Shown here piece by piece: positions 1 to 8,128 of a stretch of 64,000 nt of DNA. Location of the stretch: contig NZ_FNSF01000008.1 in NCBI RefSeq assembly GCF_900105455.1, forward strand, positions 248,001 to 312,000. The letters are read 5' to 3'. Numbering within the stretch: the first letter of the stretch is position 1; each line of letters starts with the position of its first letter. Source of the stretch: Tenacibaculum sp. MAR_2009_124 (GTDB taxonomy: Bacteria; Bacteroidota; Bacteroidia; Flavobacteriales; Flavobacteriaceae). Below the pieces are notes generated by a model that searched no databases, had not been told where the DNA came from, and saw nothing but the letters and a program-made list of their open reading frames with translations. The position numbers and the translations under genes are program-made.

Positions 1-41
1 TATTTTTGGCTTACTAGAAATTAATGACAAAAATACTATAG

Positions 42-368
42 ATGAACATACAAGACGCACAAAAGCAGGTGGATGAATGGATTAAGAACCATGGAGTCCG
101 TTACTTTAATGAACTAACGAATATGGCGCAACTAACGGAAGAAGTTGGTGAAGTTGCCCGAATCATAGCGCGTCGTTATGGAGAGCAAAGCGAAAAAGAA
201 AGCGATAAACAAAAGGATTTAGGAGAAGAGTTAGCAGATGTAGTTTTTGTGGTTCTTTGCTTGGCAAATCAAACTGGAGTGAACTTACAGGAAGCATTTG
301 ATAAAAAACTCGATATAAAAACCAAACGCGATCACGATCGTCATCATAATAATGAAAAGCTAAAATAA
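42..368 (+). CDS. MazG-like nucleotide pyrophosphohydrolase
   Basis: A 108-residue single-domain MazG-type protein, expected to hydrolyse (d)NTPs to monophosphates and pyrophosphate and so clean the nucleotide pool. The metal-binding pattern of the all-alpha NTP pyrophosphohydrolases is visible: an acidic EExxE cluster at residues 33-37 and an ExxD pair at residues 63-66. The length fits the short monodomain forms rather than the two-domain E. coli MazG. The C-terminus is basic and His-rich (DHDRHH). The stop codon directly abuts the start of the next gene, so the two are probably co-transcribed with aroA. The exact substrate cannot be read from the sequence. Confidence 0.85.
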   Translation: MNIQDAQKQVDEWIKNHGVRYFNELTNMAQLTEEVGEVARIIARRYGEQSEKESDKQKDLGEELADVVFVVLCLANQTGVNLQEAFDKKLDIKTKRDHDRHHNNEKLK

Positions 369-617
369 ATGAGCATACTTAAAAAAATACAACAGCCAAT
401 ATTTTGGAGAAACGTAGTCAAGGTAGCTATTCCTTTTTTCATTGTTGTTACTATTTTTTCATTGGTATTAAATAGTTCCAAAGATATTTTTTCAGGGAAC
501 TTTAATGCCGTTAACGAAACCAATTTTTCAAATGGAAAATGGATGCGTTTTTGGGGATTAAAATTTTTTATCAGCGTTACCTATGGAGTTTGGATTACTA
601 ATAAAAAAATGGCGTAA
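369..617 (+). CDS. small conserved-type membrane protein, function unknown
   Basis: An 82-residue protein starting at the base after the MazG stop and ending 5 bases before aroA, so it sits in a tight three-gene run. It has one clear hydrophobic segment at about residues 18-35 and a weaker one near the C-terminus around the FFISVTYGVW stretch. I recognise no enzyme motif. The tight spacing and normal codon use argue that it is a real gene. No function can be assigned, and the neighbours (nucleotide clean-up, shikimate pathway) do not suggest one. Confidence 0.65.
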   Translation: MSILKKIQQPIFWRNVVKVAIPFFIVVTIFSLVLNSSKDIFSGNFNAVNETNFSNGKWMRFWGLKFFISVTYGVWITNKKMA

Positions 618-622
618 TTACC

Positions 623-1849
623 ATGAATTTACAATTACAAGCACAAAGCTCGGCTATACAAGCTGAGATCACAGTTTCAGGATCAAAAAGTGAATCAAAT
701 AGGTTATTAATTTTACAACAATTATATCCTAATATAACTATAGAAAACCTTTCTGATTCAGACGACACACATCATTTACATGAAGCTCTTTCTTCTTCAA
801 ATGAAATTGCGGACATTGGTCATGCAGGAACGGCAATGCGATTTTTAACCGCTTTTTTTGCTGCTCAAAAAGGAGTTACCAAAGTATTACAAGGGTCAGA
901 GCGAATGCATAACCGCCCCATTGAAATTTTAGTAGATGCTTTGCGTTCAATAGGAGCTGATATTACCTATTTACAAAAAGAAGGATATCCTCCCATAAAA
1001 ATTGTTGGGCAAGAACTAACAAAAGATAAGGTTACAATTAATGGGAATGTTAGCAGTCAATACATTTCTGCTCTCATGCTCATTGCCCCTAGTTTACCTA
1101 ACGGCTTAAGTATTGAACTAGCTGGTAAAATAACATCCATTCCTTATATAAAAATGACATTGAGTTTACTTCATCAACTTGGTATTAAAGCCAATTTCAA
1201 AGGAAACTTAATACAAGTTAACAACCAACCAAATGTTAACGATCAAACAGTAGTAGTTGAGTCTGATTGGAGTTCAGCTTCTTACTTTTATTCATTAATA
1301 GCTTTAAGCAAGTTAAATTCGAAAGTTAAATTAACTGCCTATAAAAATGATAGTCTGCAAGGTGATGCCGTTCTATCCCAAATTTATAACCATTTTGGAG
1401 TTACAACTACTTTTGAAGAAAACAGTATTATCCTTACAAAGTCTTCCGAACATTCCAATAACCTCTTAGTTGAAAATTTAAAAAATGCTCCCGACATCGC
1501 TCAAACCATCGCCGTAACATGTTTCGGTTTAGGTATTGCATGCGATTTAACAGGTTTACACACGTTAAAAATCAAAGAGACAGATAGATTAGAAGCTTTA
1601 AGAGAAGAACTTACAAAACTCGGGGCTACTATTAATGTAACAAACGAAAGTTTACATTTAAAGAATAGTGAGCAGATACATCAGAATATTGATATCGAAA
1701 CCTATAACGATCATAGAATGGCGATGGCATTTGCACCTTTAGCGTTTAAAACAATTATTCAAATAAATGAAGCGGAAGTGGTTACCAAATCTTTCAGAAA
1801 CTTTTGGAATGATATGAACAAAATCGGGTTACAAATTCAAGAGCTCTAA
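623..1849 (+). CDS. aroA: 3-phosphoshikimate 1-carboxyvinyltransferase (EPSP synthase)
   Basis: Transfers the enolpyruvyl group of PEP to shikimate-3-phosphate in the cytoplasmic shikimate pathway, upstream of chorismate. Family motifs are clear: GSKSESNR near residue 20 (the SKS/SNR substrate-binding region), GHAGTAMRF near residue 70, DWSSASYF in the middle, and KETDRLEALREEL with YNDHRMAMAF near the C-terminus. At 408 residues it is slightly shorter than E. coli AroA (427), as is usual in Bacteroidota. It supplies chorismate for the Phe/Tyr operon that begins near 26.3 kb in this window. The start is the first ATG, 5 bases after the preceding gene. Confidence 0.96.
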   Translation: MNLQLQAQSSAIQAEITVSGSKSESNRLLILQQLYPNITIENLSDSDDTHHLHEALSSSNEIADIGHAGTAMRFLTAFFAAQKGVTKVLQGSERMHNRPIEILVDALRSIGADITYLQKEGYPPIKIVGQELTKDKVTINGNVSSQYISALMLIAPSLPNGLSIELAGKITSIPYIKMTLSLLHQLGIKANFKGNLIQVNNQPNVNDQTVVVESDWSSASYFYSLIALSKLNSKVKLTAYKNDSLQGDAVLSQIYNHFGVTTTFEENSIILTKSSEHSNNLLVENLKNAPDIAQTIAVTCFGLGIACDLTGLHTLKIKETDRLEALREELTKLGATINVTNESLHLKNSEQIHQNIDIETYNDHRMAMAFAPLAFKTIIQINEAEVVTKSFRNFWNDMNKIGLQIQEL

Positions 1850-1901
1850 TGGAAAGTAAATTTAAAGGGTCTAATTCCATGTAAAATAAATAGAAAATCG
1901 C

Positions 1902-1933
1902 TTGACATCCCCTATGTTGATATTGTATATTTG
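1902..1933 (+). promoter_or_regulatory. Bacteroidota-type promoter of queA
   Basis: A TTG (in TTGACA) at 1902-1904 lies 21 bases before a perfect TAnnTTTG -7 element (TATATTTG, 1926-1933). This is the -33/-7 arrangement of the Bacteroidota primary sigma factor. Transcription should start near 1940, giving a leader of about 18 bases before queA. Confidence 0.75.
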
Positions 1934-1957
1934 CCCCTCGTTTAGAAATTTTTACAA

Positions 1958-3007
1958 ATGAAATTATCAAATTTTGATTTTGAATTGCCGCAGGAATTGT
2001 TGGCAGAATACCCTTCAGAGCACAGAGACGAAGCGCGTTTAATGGTATTGAACCGCGAAAAACAAACAATTGAACATAAATTATTTAAAGATTTAATCAA
2101 TTATTTTGATGAAGGTGATATAATGATGCTTAACAATACTAAAGTTTTCCCTGCCCGTATGTTCGGAAATAAGGAGAAAACTGGAGCTCGTATTGAAGTA
2201 TTTTTATTACGTGAGTTAAATGCTGAAAATCGTTTATGGGATGTATTAGTAGACCCTGCTCGTAAAATCAGAATTGGAAATAAATTGTTTTTCGGTAACG
2301 ACGATAGTTTAGTTGCGGAGGTTATTGATAATACTACCTCTCGTGGTAGAACTTTACGTTTCCTTTTTGACGGGTCATATGAAGAGTTTCGTCGTAAATT
2401 AATTGAATTAGGAGAAACTCCTTTACCAAAATATATAAAGCGTGGTGTAGAACCAGAAGATGAAGAGCGCTACCAAACAATTTTTGCAAAACACGAAGGA
2501 GCTGTAGCTGCGCCGACTGCTGGCTTACACTTCTCTAAACACTTAATGAAGCGTTTAGAAATTAAAGGTGTTGATTTTGCTGAAATGACATTACACGTAG
2601 GTTTAGGTACTTTTAACCCTGTAGAAGTGGAAGATTTATCGAAACACAAAATGGATTCTGAGCAAATTATCATTCCTGATGCAAGTGTAGATATTGTAAA
2701 TAATGCTTTAAATACTAAACGTAAAATTTGTGCTGTTGGAACTACGGTAATGCGTACTGTTGAATCTTCAGTATCAGCCAGCAACAGGCTAAATCCTTAT
2801 AATGGATGGACAAATAAATTTATTTTCCCTCCTTATGATTTCAGCATTGCTAACTGTATGGTTACAAACTTCCACACTCCAAAATCAACTTTATTAATGA
2901 TGGTTTCTGCTTTTGCAGGACATGATTTTGTTATGGAAGCATACCAAGAAGCTATTAAAGAAAAGTACAAGTTTTACTCGTACGGTGATGCCATGTTAAT
3001 TATATAA
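1958..3007 (+). CDS. queA: S-adenosylmethionine:tRNA ribosyltransferase-isomerase
   Basis: QueA moves the ribosyl group of SAM onto 7-aminomethyl-7-deazaguanine in tRNA, the penultimate step of queuosine synthesis. The 349-residue length is typical. Family landmarks are visible: the N-terminal LSNFDFELPQELLAEYP, the MLNNTKVFPAR segment, GAVAAPTAGLHF in the middle, and FHTPKSTLLMMVSAF near the C-terminus. It has its own promoter upstream and a strong hairpin terminator 25 bases after the stop, so it is monocistronic. The SAM it uses is made by metK, also in this window. Confidence 0.96.
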   Translation: MKLSNFDFELPQELLAEYPSEHRDEARLMVLNREKQTIEHKLFKDLINYFDEGDIMMLNNTKVFPARMFGNKEKTGARIEVFLLRELNAENRLWDVLVDPARKIRIGNKLFFGNDDSLVAEVIDNTTSRGRTLRFLFDGSYEEFRRKLIELGETPLPKYIKRGVEPEDEERYQTIFAKHEGAVAAPTAGLHFSKHLMKRLEIKGVDFAEMTLHVGLGTFNPVEVEDLSKHKMDSEQIIIPDASVDIVNNALNTKRKICAVGTTVMRTVESSVSASNRLNPYNGWTNKFIFPPYDFSIANCMVTNFHTPKSTLLMMVSAFAGHDFVMEAYQEAIKEKYKFYSYGDAMLII

Positions 3008-3032
3008 CAAAAGCATCATTCAATATATGACC

Positions 3033-3066
3033 AACTGGTAATCATCTTCGATTACCAGTTTTTTAT
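3033..3066 (+). terminator. Rho-independent terminator after queA
   Basis: A perfect 11-bp inverted repeat (AACTGGTAATC at 3033-3043 and GATTACCAGTT at 3050-3060) with a 6-base loop, followed by a T-rich run. Confidence 0.9.
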
Positions 3067-3068
3067 TA

Positions 3069-3076
3069 TACCTTTG
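3069..3076 (+). promoter_or_regulatory. -7 element of rlmN promoter
   Basis: TACCTTTG matches TAnnTTTG. It lies just beyond the queA terminator and about 30 bases before the rlmN start, so rlmN is separately transcribed. Confidence 0.65.
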
Positions 3077-3104
3077 CCTCAATTGTTAATTTCAATACAA
3101 TCAC

Positions 3105-4142
3105 TTGAATAAAAAGAAAGACATACGCGCTTTAAGTAAGGATCAACTCAGAGAATTTTTCATTTCAAATAATGATAAAGCTTTTAGAGGAAATCAAGTT
3201 TATGAATGGTTATGGAGTAAAGCTGCGCATAGCTTTGATGATATGACTAATATTTCTAAAACTACTAGAAATATGTTAGACGAGAATTTCGTGATTAATC
3301 ATATTGAGGTTGACACCATGCAACGTAGCAATGATGGTACTGTAAAAAATGCCATAAAACTTCATGATGGGTTAATCGTTGAATCTGTTTTAATTCCAAC
3401 AAAAACGAGAACCACGGCTTGTGTATCAAGTCAGGTAGGATGTAGCTTAGACTGTAAGTTTTGCGCAACGGCTCGCTTAAAACGTATGCGTAATTTAAAT
3501 CCAGATGAAATTTATGATCAAGTAGTCGCCATTGATCAACAAAGCCGACATTACTATAACCACAAATTATCAAATATTGTTTTTATGGGAATGGGAGAAC
3601 CTTTAATGAATTACAACAACGTTCTTAAAGCCATTGATAAAATTACCTCTCCTGAAGGATTAGGAATGGCGGCTAGAAGAATAACCGTTTCGACCTCTGG
3701 AGTTCCTAAAATGATTAAGAAAATGGCCGATGACGAAGTTCGTTTTAATTTAGCCGTTTCTTTGCATTCTGCTATCGATGAAGTACGGACTTCTATAATG
3801 CCGTTTAACACTCGTTTTCCATTAAAAGATTTAAGAGAATCTTTAGAATATTGGTATGCCAAAACTAAAAGTTCGGTAACCTATGAATATGTTGTTTGGA
3901 ATGGTATTAATGACAGAAAAGAAGATATCGACGCTTTAGTTGCTTTTTGCAAACACATTCCATGTAAAGTTAATTTAATTGAGTACAACCCTATTGATGA
4001 TGGCGAGTTTCAACAAGCTCCTGAGCGAGCTTTAAACAATTATATTTCTAATCTTGAAATGAACGATATTGTTGTAAACGTTCGTAGATCTCGAGGAAAA
4101 GATATTGATGCTGCCTGCGGTCAATTGGCCAATAAGTCTTAA
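3105..4142 (+). CDS. rlmN: dual-specificity 23S rRNA/tRNA adenine-C2 methyltransferase
   Basis: A radical-SAM enzyme that methylates C2 of A2503 in 23S rRNA and of A37 in some tRNAs. The 4Fe-4S cluster motif CxxxCxxC is at Cys113, Cys117 and Cys120. The two further cysteines used in the ping-pong mechanism are matched by Cys106 (TTACVSSQVGC) and Cys338 (DAACGQLAN). A GMGEPLMNY motif and the 345-residue length are typical. The start is TTG at 3105. No nearby in-frame ATG precedes the conserved N-terminus, and the -7 element sits at a suitable distance, so TTG is accepted. Confidence 0.95.
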   Translation: MNKKKDIRALSKDQLREFFISNNDKAFRGNQVYEWLWSKAAHSFDDMTNISKTTRNMLDENFVINHIEVDTMQRSNDGTVKNAIKLHDGLIVESVLIPTKTRTTACVSSQVGCSLDCKFCATARLKRMRNLNPDEIYDQVVAIDQQSRHYYNHKLSNIVFMGMGEPLMNYNNVLKAIDKITSPEGLGMAARRITVSTSGVPKMIKKMADDEVRFNLAVSLHSAIDEVRTSIMPFNTRFPLKDLRESLEYWYAKTKSSVTYEYVVWNGINDRKEDIDALVAFCKHIPCKVNLIEYNPIDDGEFQQAPERALNNYISNLEMNDIVVNVRRSRGKDIDAACGQLANKS

Positions 4143-4275
4143 AAATTGATTCTCTATTTTTACTAAAAGATAATTTTAACCCTTATCTATTTTTTATTGA
4201 GAATGGCCATTTTTCTGAAAAATATTTCATAATTCCAACATCATAAGCGTACCAATAATGAAGTTCGTTATTACA

Positions 4276-4554
4276 CTAAAAAACGGCAACCTTCTCCGAT
4301 TTCTTAAACTCCTTCGCAAAGAAACCTAAATAGTTCAACTTAATAAGGCACGAATTATCTTCATTCTCAAAAATTCTCACAAAAGGGTAATATGTTGTAG
4401 CTCTATTGTTTCTAGAGGTTTTTACCGTAACAAACTCGTACTTTTCAAATTCTGAAATTATCTTTTTCTTTCCCAGTCTGTACTCATAAAACATCGTTTT
4501 CTTCTTAGCTAAAGAAAGTAAGACAATAATAAAAAACACAACGGATAACAGCAT
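4276..4554 (-). CDS. small membrane-anchored protein, function unknown
   Basis: A 92-residue protein with a hydrophobic N-terminal segment (MLLSVVFFIIVLLSLA) that looks like a signal anchor, followed by a Lys/Glu-rich soluble part. No domain is recognised. It lies 25 bases downstream of the secreted-protein gene at 4580-5092 on the same strand and is probably transcribed with it. Confidence 0.5.
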   Translation of the reverse strand: MLLSVVFFIIVLLSLAKKKTMFYEYRLGKKKIISEFEKYEFVTVKTSRNNRATTYYPFVRIFENEDNSCLIKLNYLGFFAKEFKKSEKVAVF

Positions 4555-4579
4555 TACTATTATTTCTAATGAAGTAAAG

Positions 4580-5092
4580 TTATTTTCTCTTTAACAAAGC
4601 TCTCTGAGTAACCGTTACAGGATAACCATAAACAAAAGGTATTTCTTTCGTTCCTTTTCCTGTGGTAGTTTTATTTTTACTTTTTGTAAACAAAATTTCA
4701 AAGTCTACAGTATCGTCATTAAATGCCAAACGTGTAGTCAATAAATTTCCTTGTACCTCAAAAAAACTATATAGGGTATTCGATACAAACTTAAAAGGCA
4801 ATACAACACCATTGTTCTCATCAACTTCAAAAAGACCTTTCTCTTTATCTTTTACCACCAAGGTATAGTTACGTTCTTGTCCGTTATAGACTAATTTATA
4901 CTGATACTTCCCAGTGCTCTTTGTTTTCAATAAATGAAATTCCATGGGAATGTTTTGAGTTTTACCTGCAGAATGAATAACCAAATTTCCATCATAAACT
5001 CCTAAATAATCATCAGGAAAGTTAATTGAATCTTGCGCGGAAATAGTAAATACAGTAAGAAGAGCTATAAAAAAGCTTAAAATATATTTCAT
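4580..5092 (-). CDS. secreted protein, function unknown
   Basis: A 170-residue protein with a Sec signal peptide (MKYILSFFIALLTVFTISAQ, cleavage expected after AQ). The mature part is rich in beta-forming residues (DDYLGVYDGNLVIHS, KYQYKLVYNGQERNYTLVVKD), which suggests a small beta-barrel or beta-sandwich periplasmic protein. I cannot name its family. It is likely the first gene of a two-gene unit with 4276-4554, divergent from the prenyl synthase across about 220 bases. Confidence 0.6.
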   Translation of the reverse strand: MKYILSFFIALLTVFTISAQDSINFPDDYLGVYDGNLVIHSAGKTQNIPMEFHLLKTKSTGKYQYKLVYNGQERNYTLVVKDKEKGLFEVDENNGVVLPFKFVSNTLYSFFEVQGNLLTTRLAFNDDTVDFEILFTKSKNKTTTGKGTKEIPFVYGYPVTVTQRALLKRK

Positions 5093-5301
5093 GGGGATAA
5101 GGGGTGTTTAAAGGACAAAAGTACAAGCTTATTTTATATTTTACCAGAAAAGATTGTAAATAACTAAAAAACAAAGCTTTTACTCACGAAAAACAAGCTA
5201 ATGAAAAACACTTTTAGGTGTACTAAAAAGTAATAATTGATTGGTAAACAGAATTTCAATTATACTTGTCAACTCTTTACTTTAAATTTCTAATTTATTC
5301 T

Positions 5302-5309
5302 TATTTTTG
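5302..5309 (+). promoter_or_regulatory. -7 element of the prenyl synthase promoter
   Basis: TATTTTTG matches TAnnTTTG. It ends only 9 bases before the ATG at 5319, which predicts a leader of a few bases or none. It also argues against the TTG codon upstream as the start. Confidence 0.6.
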
Positions 5310-5318
5310 TTGGTTAAT

Positions 5319-6296
5319 ATGAAGCCAGTAGAGCAAATAAAACTACCTATCACGAAGGAAATGGAACTCTTTGAAACCAAATTCAAAGATGCCATGTTAT
5401 CTAAAGTCCCTTTACTTAACAGAATAACTTATTATATTGTTCGAAGAAAAGGAAAACAAATGCGACCAATGTTTGTTTTTTTAGTTGCGAAGATGGTTTC
5501 TGACGGAGGATTTGATGAACGTACGTATCGCGGGGCTTCCGTTGTTGAGTTAATTCATACTGCAACTCTTGTTCATGATGATGTTGTAGATGACAGTAAC
5601 CGTCGAAGAGGTTTCTTTTCTATTAATGCACTTTGGAAAAATAAAATTGCCGTTTTAGTGGGTGATTTTTTACTTTCAAAAGGACTTCTTTTATCCATTG
5701 ATAACGAAGATTTCGACATCTTAAAACTGATTTCCATCGCAGTTCGTGAGATGAGTGAAGGAGAATTGTTACAGATAGAAAAAGCTAGAAAACTCGATAT
5801 TACCGAAGAAATATATTTTGAAATTATTCGTCAGAAAACAGCTACGTTAATAGCCGCTTGTTGTGGAATTGGCGCAGCTTCAGTTGGTGCCAATAATAAA
5901 ACGGTACAACAAATGCGTAAATTTGGAGAATATATTGGTATTGCTTTTCAAATTAAAGATGACCTGTTTGATTATACTGATGCTAAAATTGGTAAACCTA
6001 CTGGTATTGATATCAAAGAGCAAAAAATGACCCTTCCGTTAATTTACACTTTAAACAACGTTTCTAAAAAAGATAAAGATTGGTTGATTAACTCCGTAAA
6101 AAAACACAACCACAATAAAAAAAGAGTAAAAGAAGTTATTGCTTTTGTGAAGAAAAATGGTGGTTTAGAATATACCACTAATAAAATGCACGACTACAAA
6201 AACAAGGCGTTGGCTATTTTAAATAACTTCCCAAATTCCGAATACAAAGACTCTTTACTAAAAATGATCGATTACGTTGTTGAACGAAAAATATAA
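5319..6296 (+). CDS. all-trans polyprenyl diphosphate synthase
   Basis: Adds isopentenyl diphosphate units to allylic diphosphates to build the side chain of menaquinone. Both Asp-rich motifs are present: LVHDDVVDD (DDxxD, first Asp motif) and IAFQIKDDLFD (second Asp motif), with GKQMRPMFVFL near the N-terminus. I chose ATG at 5319 (325 residues) over an in-frame TTG 12 bases upstream, because that TTG lies about 2 bases from the promoter -7 element. It is likely the IspB/HepT-type enzyme of this organism, but chain length cannot be read reliably from the sequence. Confidence 0.9.
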   Translation: MKPVEQIKLPITKEMELFETKFKDAMLSKVPLLNRITYYIVRRKGKQMRPMFVFLVAKMVSDGGFDERTYRGASVVELIHTATLVHDDVVDDSNRRRGFFSINALWKNKIAVLVGDFLLSKGLLLSIDNEDFDILKLISIAVREMSEGELLQIEKARKLDITEEIYFEIIRQKTATLIAACCGIGAASVGANNKTVQQMRKFGEYIGIAFQIKDDLFDYTDAKIGKPTGIDIKEQKMTLPLIYTLNNVSKKDKDWLINSVKKHNHNKKRVKEVIAFVKKNGGLEYTTNKMHDYKNKALAILNNFPNSEYKDSLLKMIDYVVERKI

Positions 6297-6338
6297 TTTC
6301 ATTCTCTAAACAACTACGCACAAAAATATAGAAGTATG

Positions 6339-6620
6339 TTAAACTTGTTTCTCCTTAAGCCAAGATCCTACGCTTCCTAATTTCTTTGCTTGGTAAAAAT
6401 TCTGTTCTTTACAAATATAATTTTCTTCTGCAGAAGTATTTTCTACTTTAATAAATCTATAGAACATAAATTTAAATATCGACTCTCTAACATCTTCATA
6501 CGTAATCTCTGAATTATTTGTAAAATCAATAACTTGTCTAACAAAATTATCTACTTTAATTACATCTTGTGTTTCCGATAACACTTTAAAAGCAACTTCT
6601 TCCATAATTAGTTTTTCCAC
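6339..6620 (-). CDS. small soluble protein, function unknown
   Basis: A 93-residue protein without signal peptide or membrane segment, convergent with the prenyl synthase. It is predicted mostly helical (VAFKVLSETQDVIKVDNFVRQVIDFTNN) and ends in KEKQV. No family is recognised. A start at the second Met (MEEVAFKVL) is also possible. Confidence 0.5.
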   Translation of the reverse strand: MEKLIMEEVAFKVLSETQDVIKVDNFVRQVIDFTNNSEITYEDVRESIFKFMFYRFIKVENTSAEENYICKEQNFYQAKKLGSVGSWLKEKQV

Positions 6621-6720
6621 ACATCAAAACTACTCATGTCAGGCTAAATTTAAAAGGTGATTTATGCAGAAAAAAATGTAGTTTTCCGCAACATTAAAAA
6701 CCTTTTAAACCGAATACTAT

Positions 6721-7158
6721 TTATTCATGTTGGTAACATTTACCACTAGCATTTTTTGTTTTTCTTTTACACCTTCTTCTCGACTTAGTTTTTCCCGAAC
6801 ATTGAACCGAAAGCCTTCTTTTTAAATCAACACGCTGCGTACCAAAAGATTTGATTTTAAGTTTTTGACTTTCGGACTGCCTCACTTCTTTATGTAACTT
6901 TTTTACCGAAAGCGGTTTACATACTTTACAAGGTAAATACCCAAAGTAAACCGCTTTATCCAACTCTATTTCTTTTTTCGAATATTTTAAAAACCGACAC
7001 TTATAGGTATGATATTTTTCTCCTGTTTTTGTCACATAAACTTTTTGACCATAACTACATGAAGAAAACAGTATGACAATTAAAAAAACACCCTCTTTTA
7101 AGTACTTTTGTGTATTTATAAAATTATAGATTTTCTGCAATAGACGACTACTTAACAA
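6721..7158 (-). CDS. exported protein with two small Cys-rich (putative metal-binding) segments
   Basis: 145 residues. A hydrophobic stretch at about 22-33 with FSSC at its end suggests a lipoprotein or signal peptide preceded by an unusually long N-region; the true start may be internal. The next segment (KYHTYKCRFLKYSK...GYLPCKVCKPL) resembles small Ada-like zinc modules with a C...PCxxC pattern. The C-terminal tail (QCSGKTKSRRRCKRKTKNASGKCYQH) is a Cys/His motif seen as a short repeat in many small bacterial proteins. The start overlaps the end of 7152-7373 by 7 bases, so the two are translationally coupled. The role is unknown. Confidence 0.55.
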   Translation of the reverse strand: MLSSRLLQKIYNFINTQKYLKEGVFLIVILFSSCSYGQKVYVTKTGEKYHTYKCRFLKYSKKEIELDKAVYFGYLPCKVCKPLSVKKLHKEVRQSESQKLKIKSFGTQRVDLKRRLSVQCSGKTKSRRRCKRKTKNASGKCYQHE

Positions 7159-7373
7159 TCACATTCTGACCTATCTACATAAGTCTTATTTTCATTACTA
7201 TTATAGTAATAACATCCGCCTCTGGGTCCTGTATACAGTACATGTCCATTATGCTCACCACAAACCCATTCTTCAAGATTATCCTCAATTAGATTATCTT
7301 CTTTTGAGTCACATGAGGTACTGAATAGAAGCAAAACTACTATTACCAGTAAATTTCTTAGTCTTATCATCAT
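7152..7373 (-). CDS. small lipoprotein with a YTGPRGGCYYY motif
   Basis: A 73-residue protein with a lipobox (LLFSTSC) ending the signal sequence near residue 21. The mature 53 residues contain HVLYTGPRGGCYYYNSNENKTYVDRSECDC, which resembles the short TGPRGGxYY motif found in scattered secreted and phage-associated proteins. Four cysteines in the mature part could form two disulfides. It precedes and overlaps 6721-7158. The function is unknown. Confidence 0.55.
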   Translation of the reverse strand: MMIRLRNLLVIVVLLLFSTSCDSKEDNLIEDNLEEWVCGEHNGHVLYTGPRGGCYYYNSNENKTYVDRSECDC

Positions 7374-7424
7374 TTTAAATTTAAAGATTGGTTAATACTT
7401 CAAATTTAAAACAGGAAAAACTCT

Positions 7425-8126
7425 TTACTTTAAGGGAACCCTTAAGCGAAGTATTTTTAAAATAAAGCCTGAATCTTTGGCAAGGGCTACTAGGTGTGCC
7501 GTATTATTAGCTCTAAAAATATCTTTTAATCGGATAATTCTTTTTTCAACTGAACTTAGACTACCTGGGCTAATTCCTTTTCGAACGAAATGTGCACTAA
7601 TTTCTGGTTGAGATAACCCTTTCGATAAATGCTTCATTAAATTGATATCATATGGACTAATGTCATTATCGCTTGAATCCCTTCGGGCCCCTTCTACTTG
7701 AATAGATAAAAAAGGAGAAGAACTTTCACCTATACTCTTAATGGCTTTTTTTAAATCATGTAGTCCATTTCTTCCTTTACATACATAAGCTTTCACTCCA
7801 TATTCATTTATAAGTCTCCTTACCATCTGCAAACGATCTTCACCTGAATACACCATTATTGGAATTTCTATATCCTTTTCTCTTAATACTTTTATTAAAT
7901 CCTCTCCTGATTTGTATTCTTGTTTTCTATGATCTTCTTTAAAAGATAAATCTACAATAAGTAAGTCATAAGGATCATTATCCTGATTTGCCTTCATAAC
8001 TTTTAAAAAAGCGTCGTCACAATACTGTACTTGATGAACAACTGAAATTCCTGTTTCTTGTAAAGTTGATAATACACCTTTGTTAATATCATCCATGTCT
8101 TCCGCTACCAATACTTTCTTATACAT
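7425..8126 (-). CDS. response regulator, receiver plus LuxR/NarL-type helix-turn-helix
   Basis: A 233-residue two-component regulator. The N-terminal receiver has the acidic pair in VLVAEDMDD and the phosphoacceptor Asp in LLIVDLSF. The C-terminal part (SPYDINLMKHLSKGLSQPEISAHF ... SLSSVEKRIIRLKDIF) matches a NarL/FixJ DNA-binding domain. It starts 2 bases after the stop of the sensor kinase gene, so they form one transcription unit and almost certainly a cognate pair. Target genes are unknown; the adjacent small lipoproteins are candidates. Confidence 0.85.
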   Translation of the reverse strand: MYKKVLVAEDMDDINKGVLSTLQETGISVVHQVQYCDDAFLKVMKANQDNDPYDLLIVDLSFKEDHRKQEYKSGEDLIKVLREKDIEIPIMVYSGEDRLQMVRRLINEYGVKAYVCKGRNGLHDLKKAIKSIGESSSPFLSIQVEGARRDSSDNDISPYDINLMKHLSKGLSQPEISAHFVRKGISPGSLSSVEKRIIRLKDIFRANNTAHLVALAKDSGFILKILRLRVPLK

Positions 8127-8128
8127 AA

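Noticed and set aside
1794..2069. Antisense frame over the aroA end and queA promoter
   Set aside because: A shadow of real genes on the other strand; the same applies to the other antisense frames inside clear genes.
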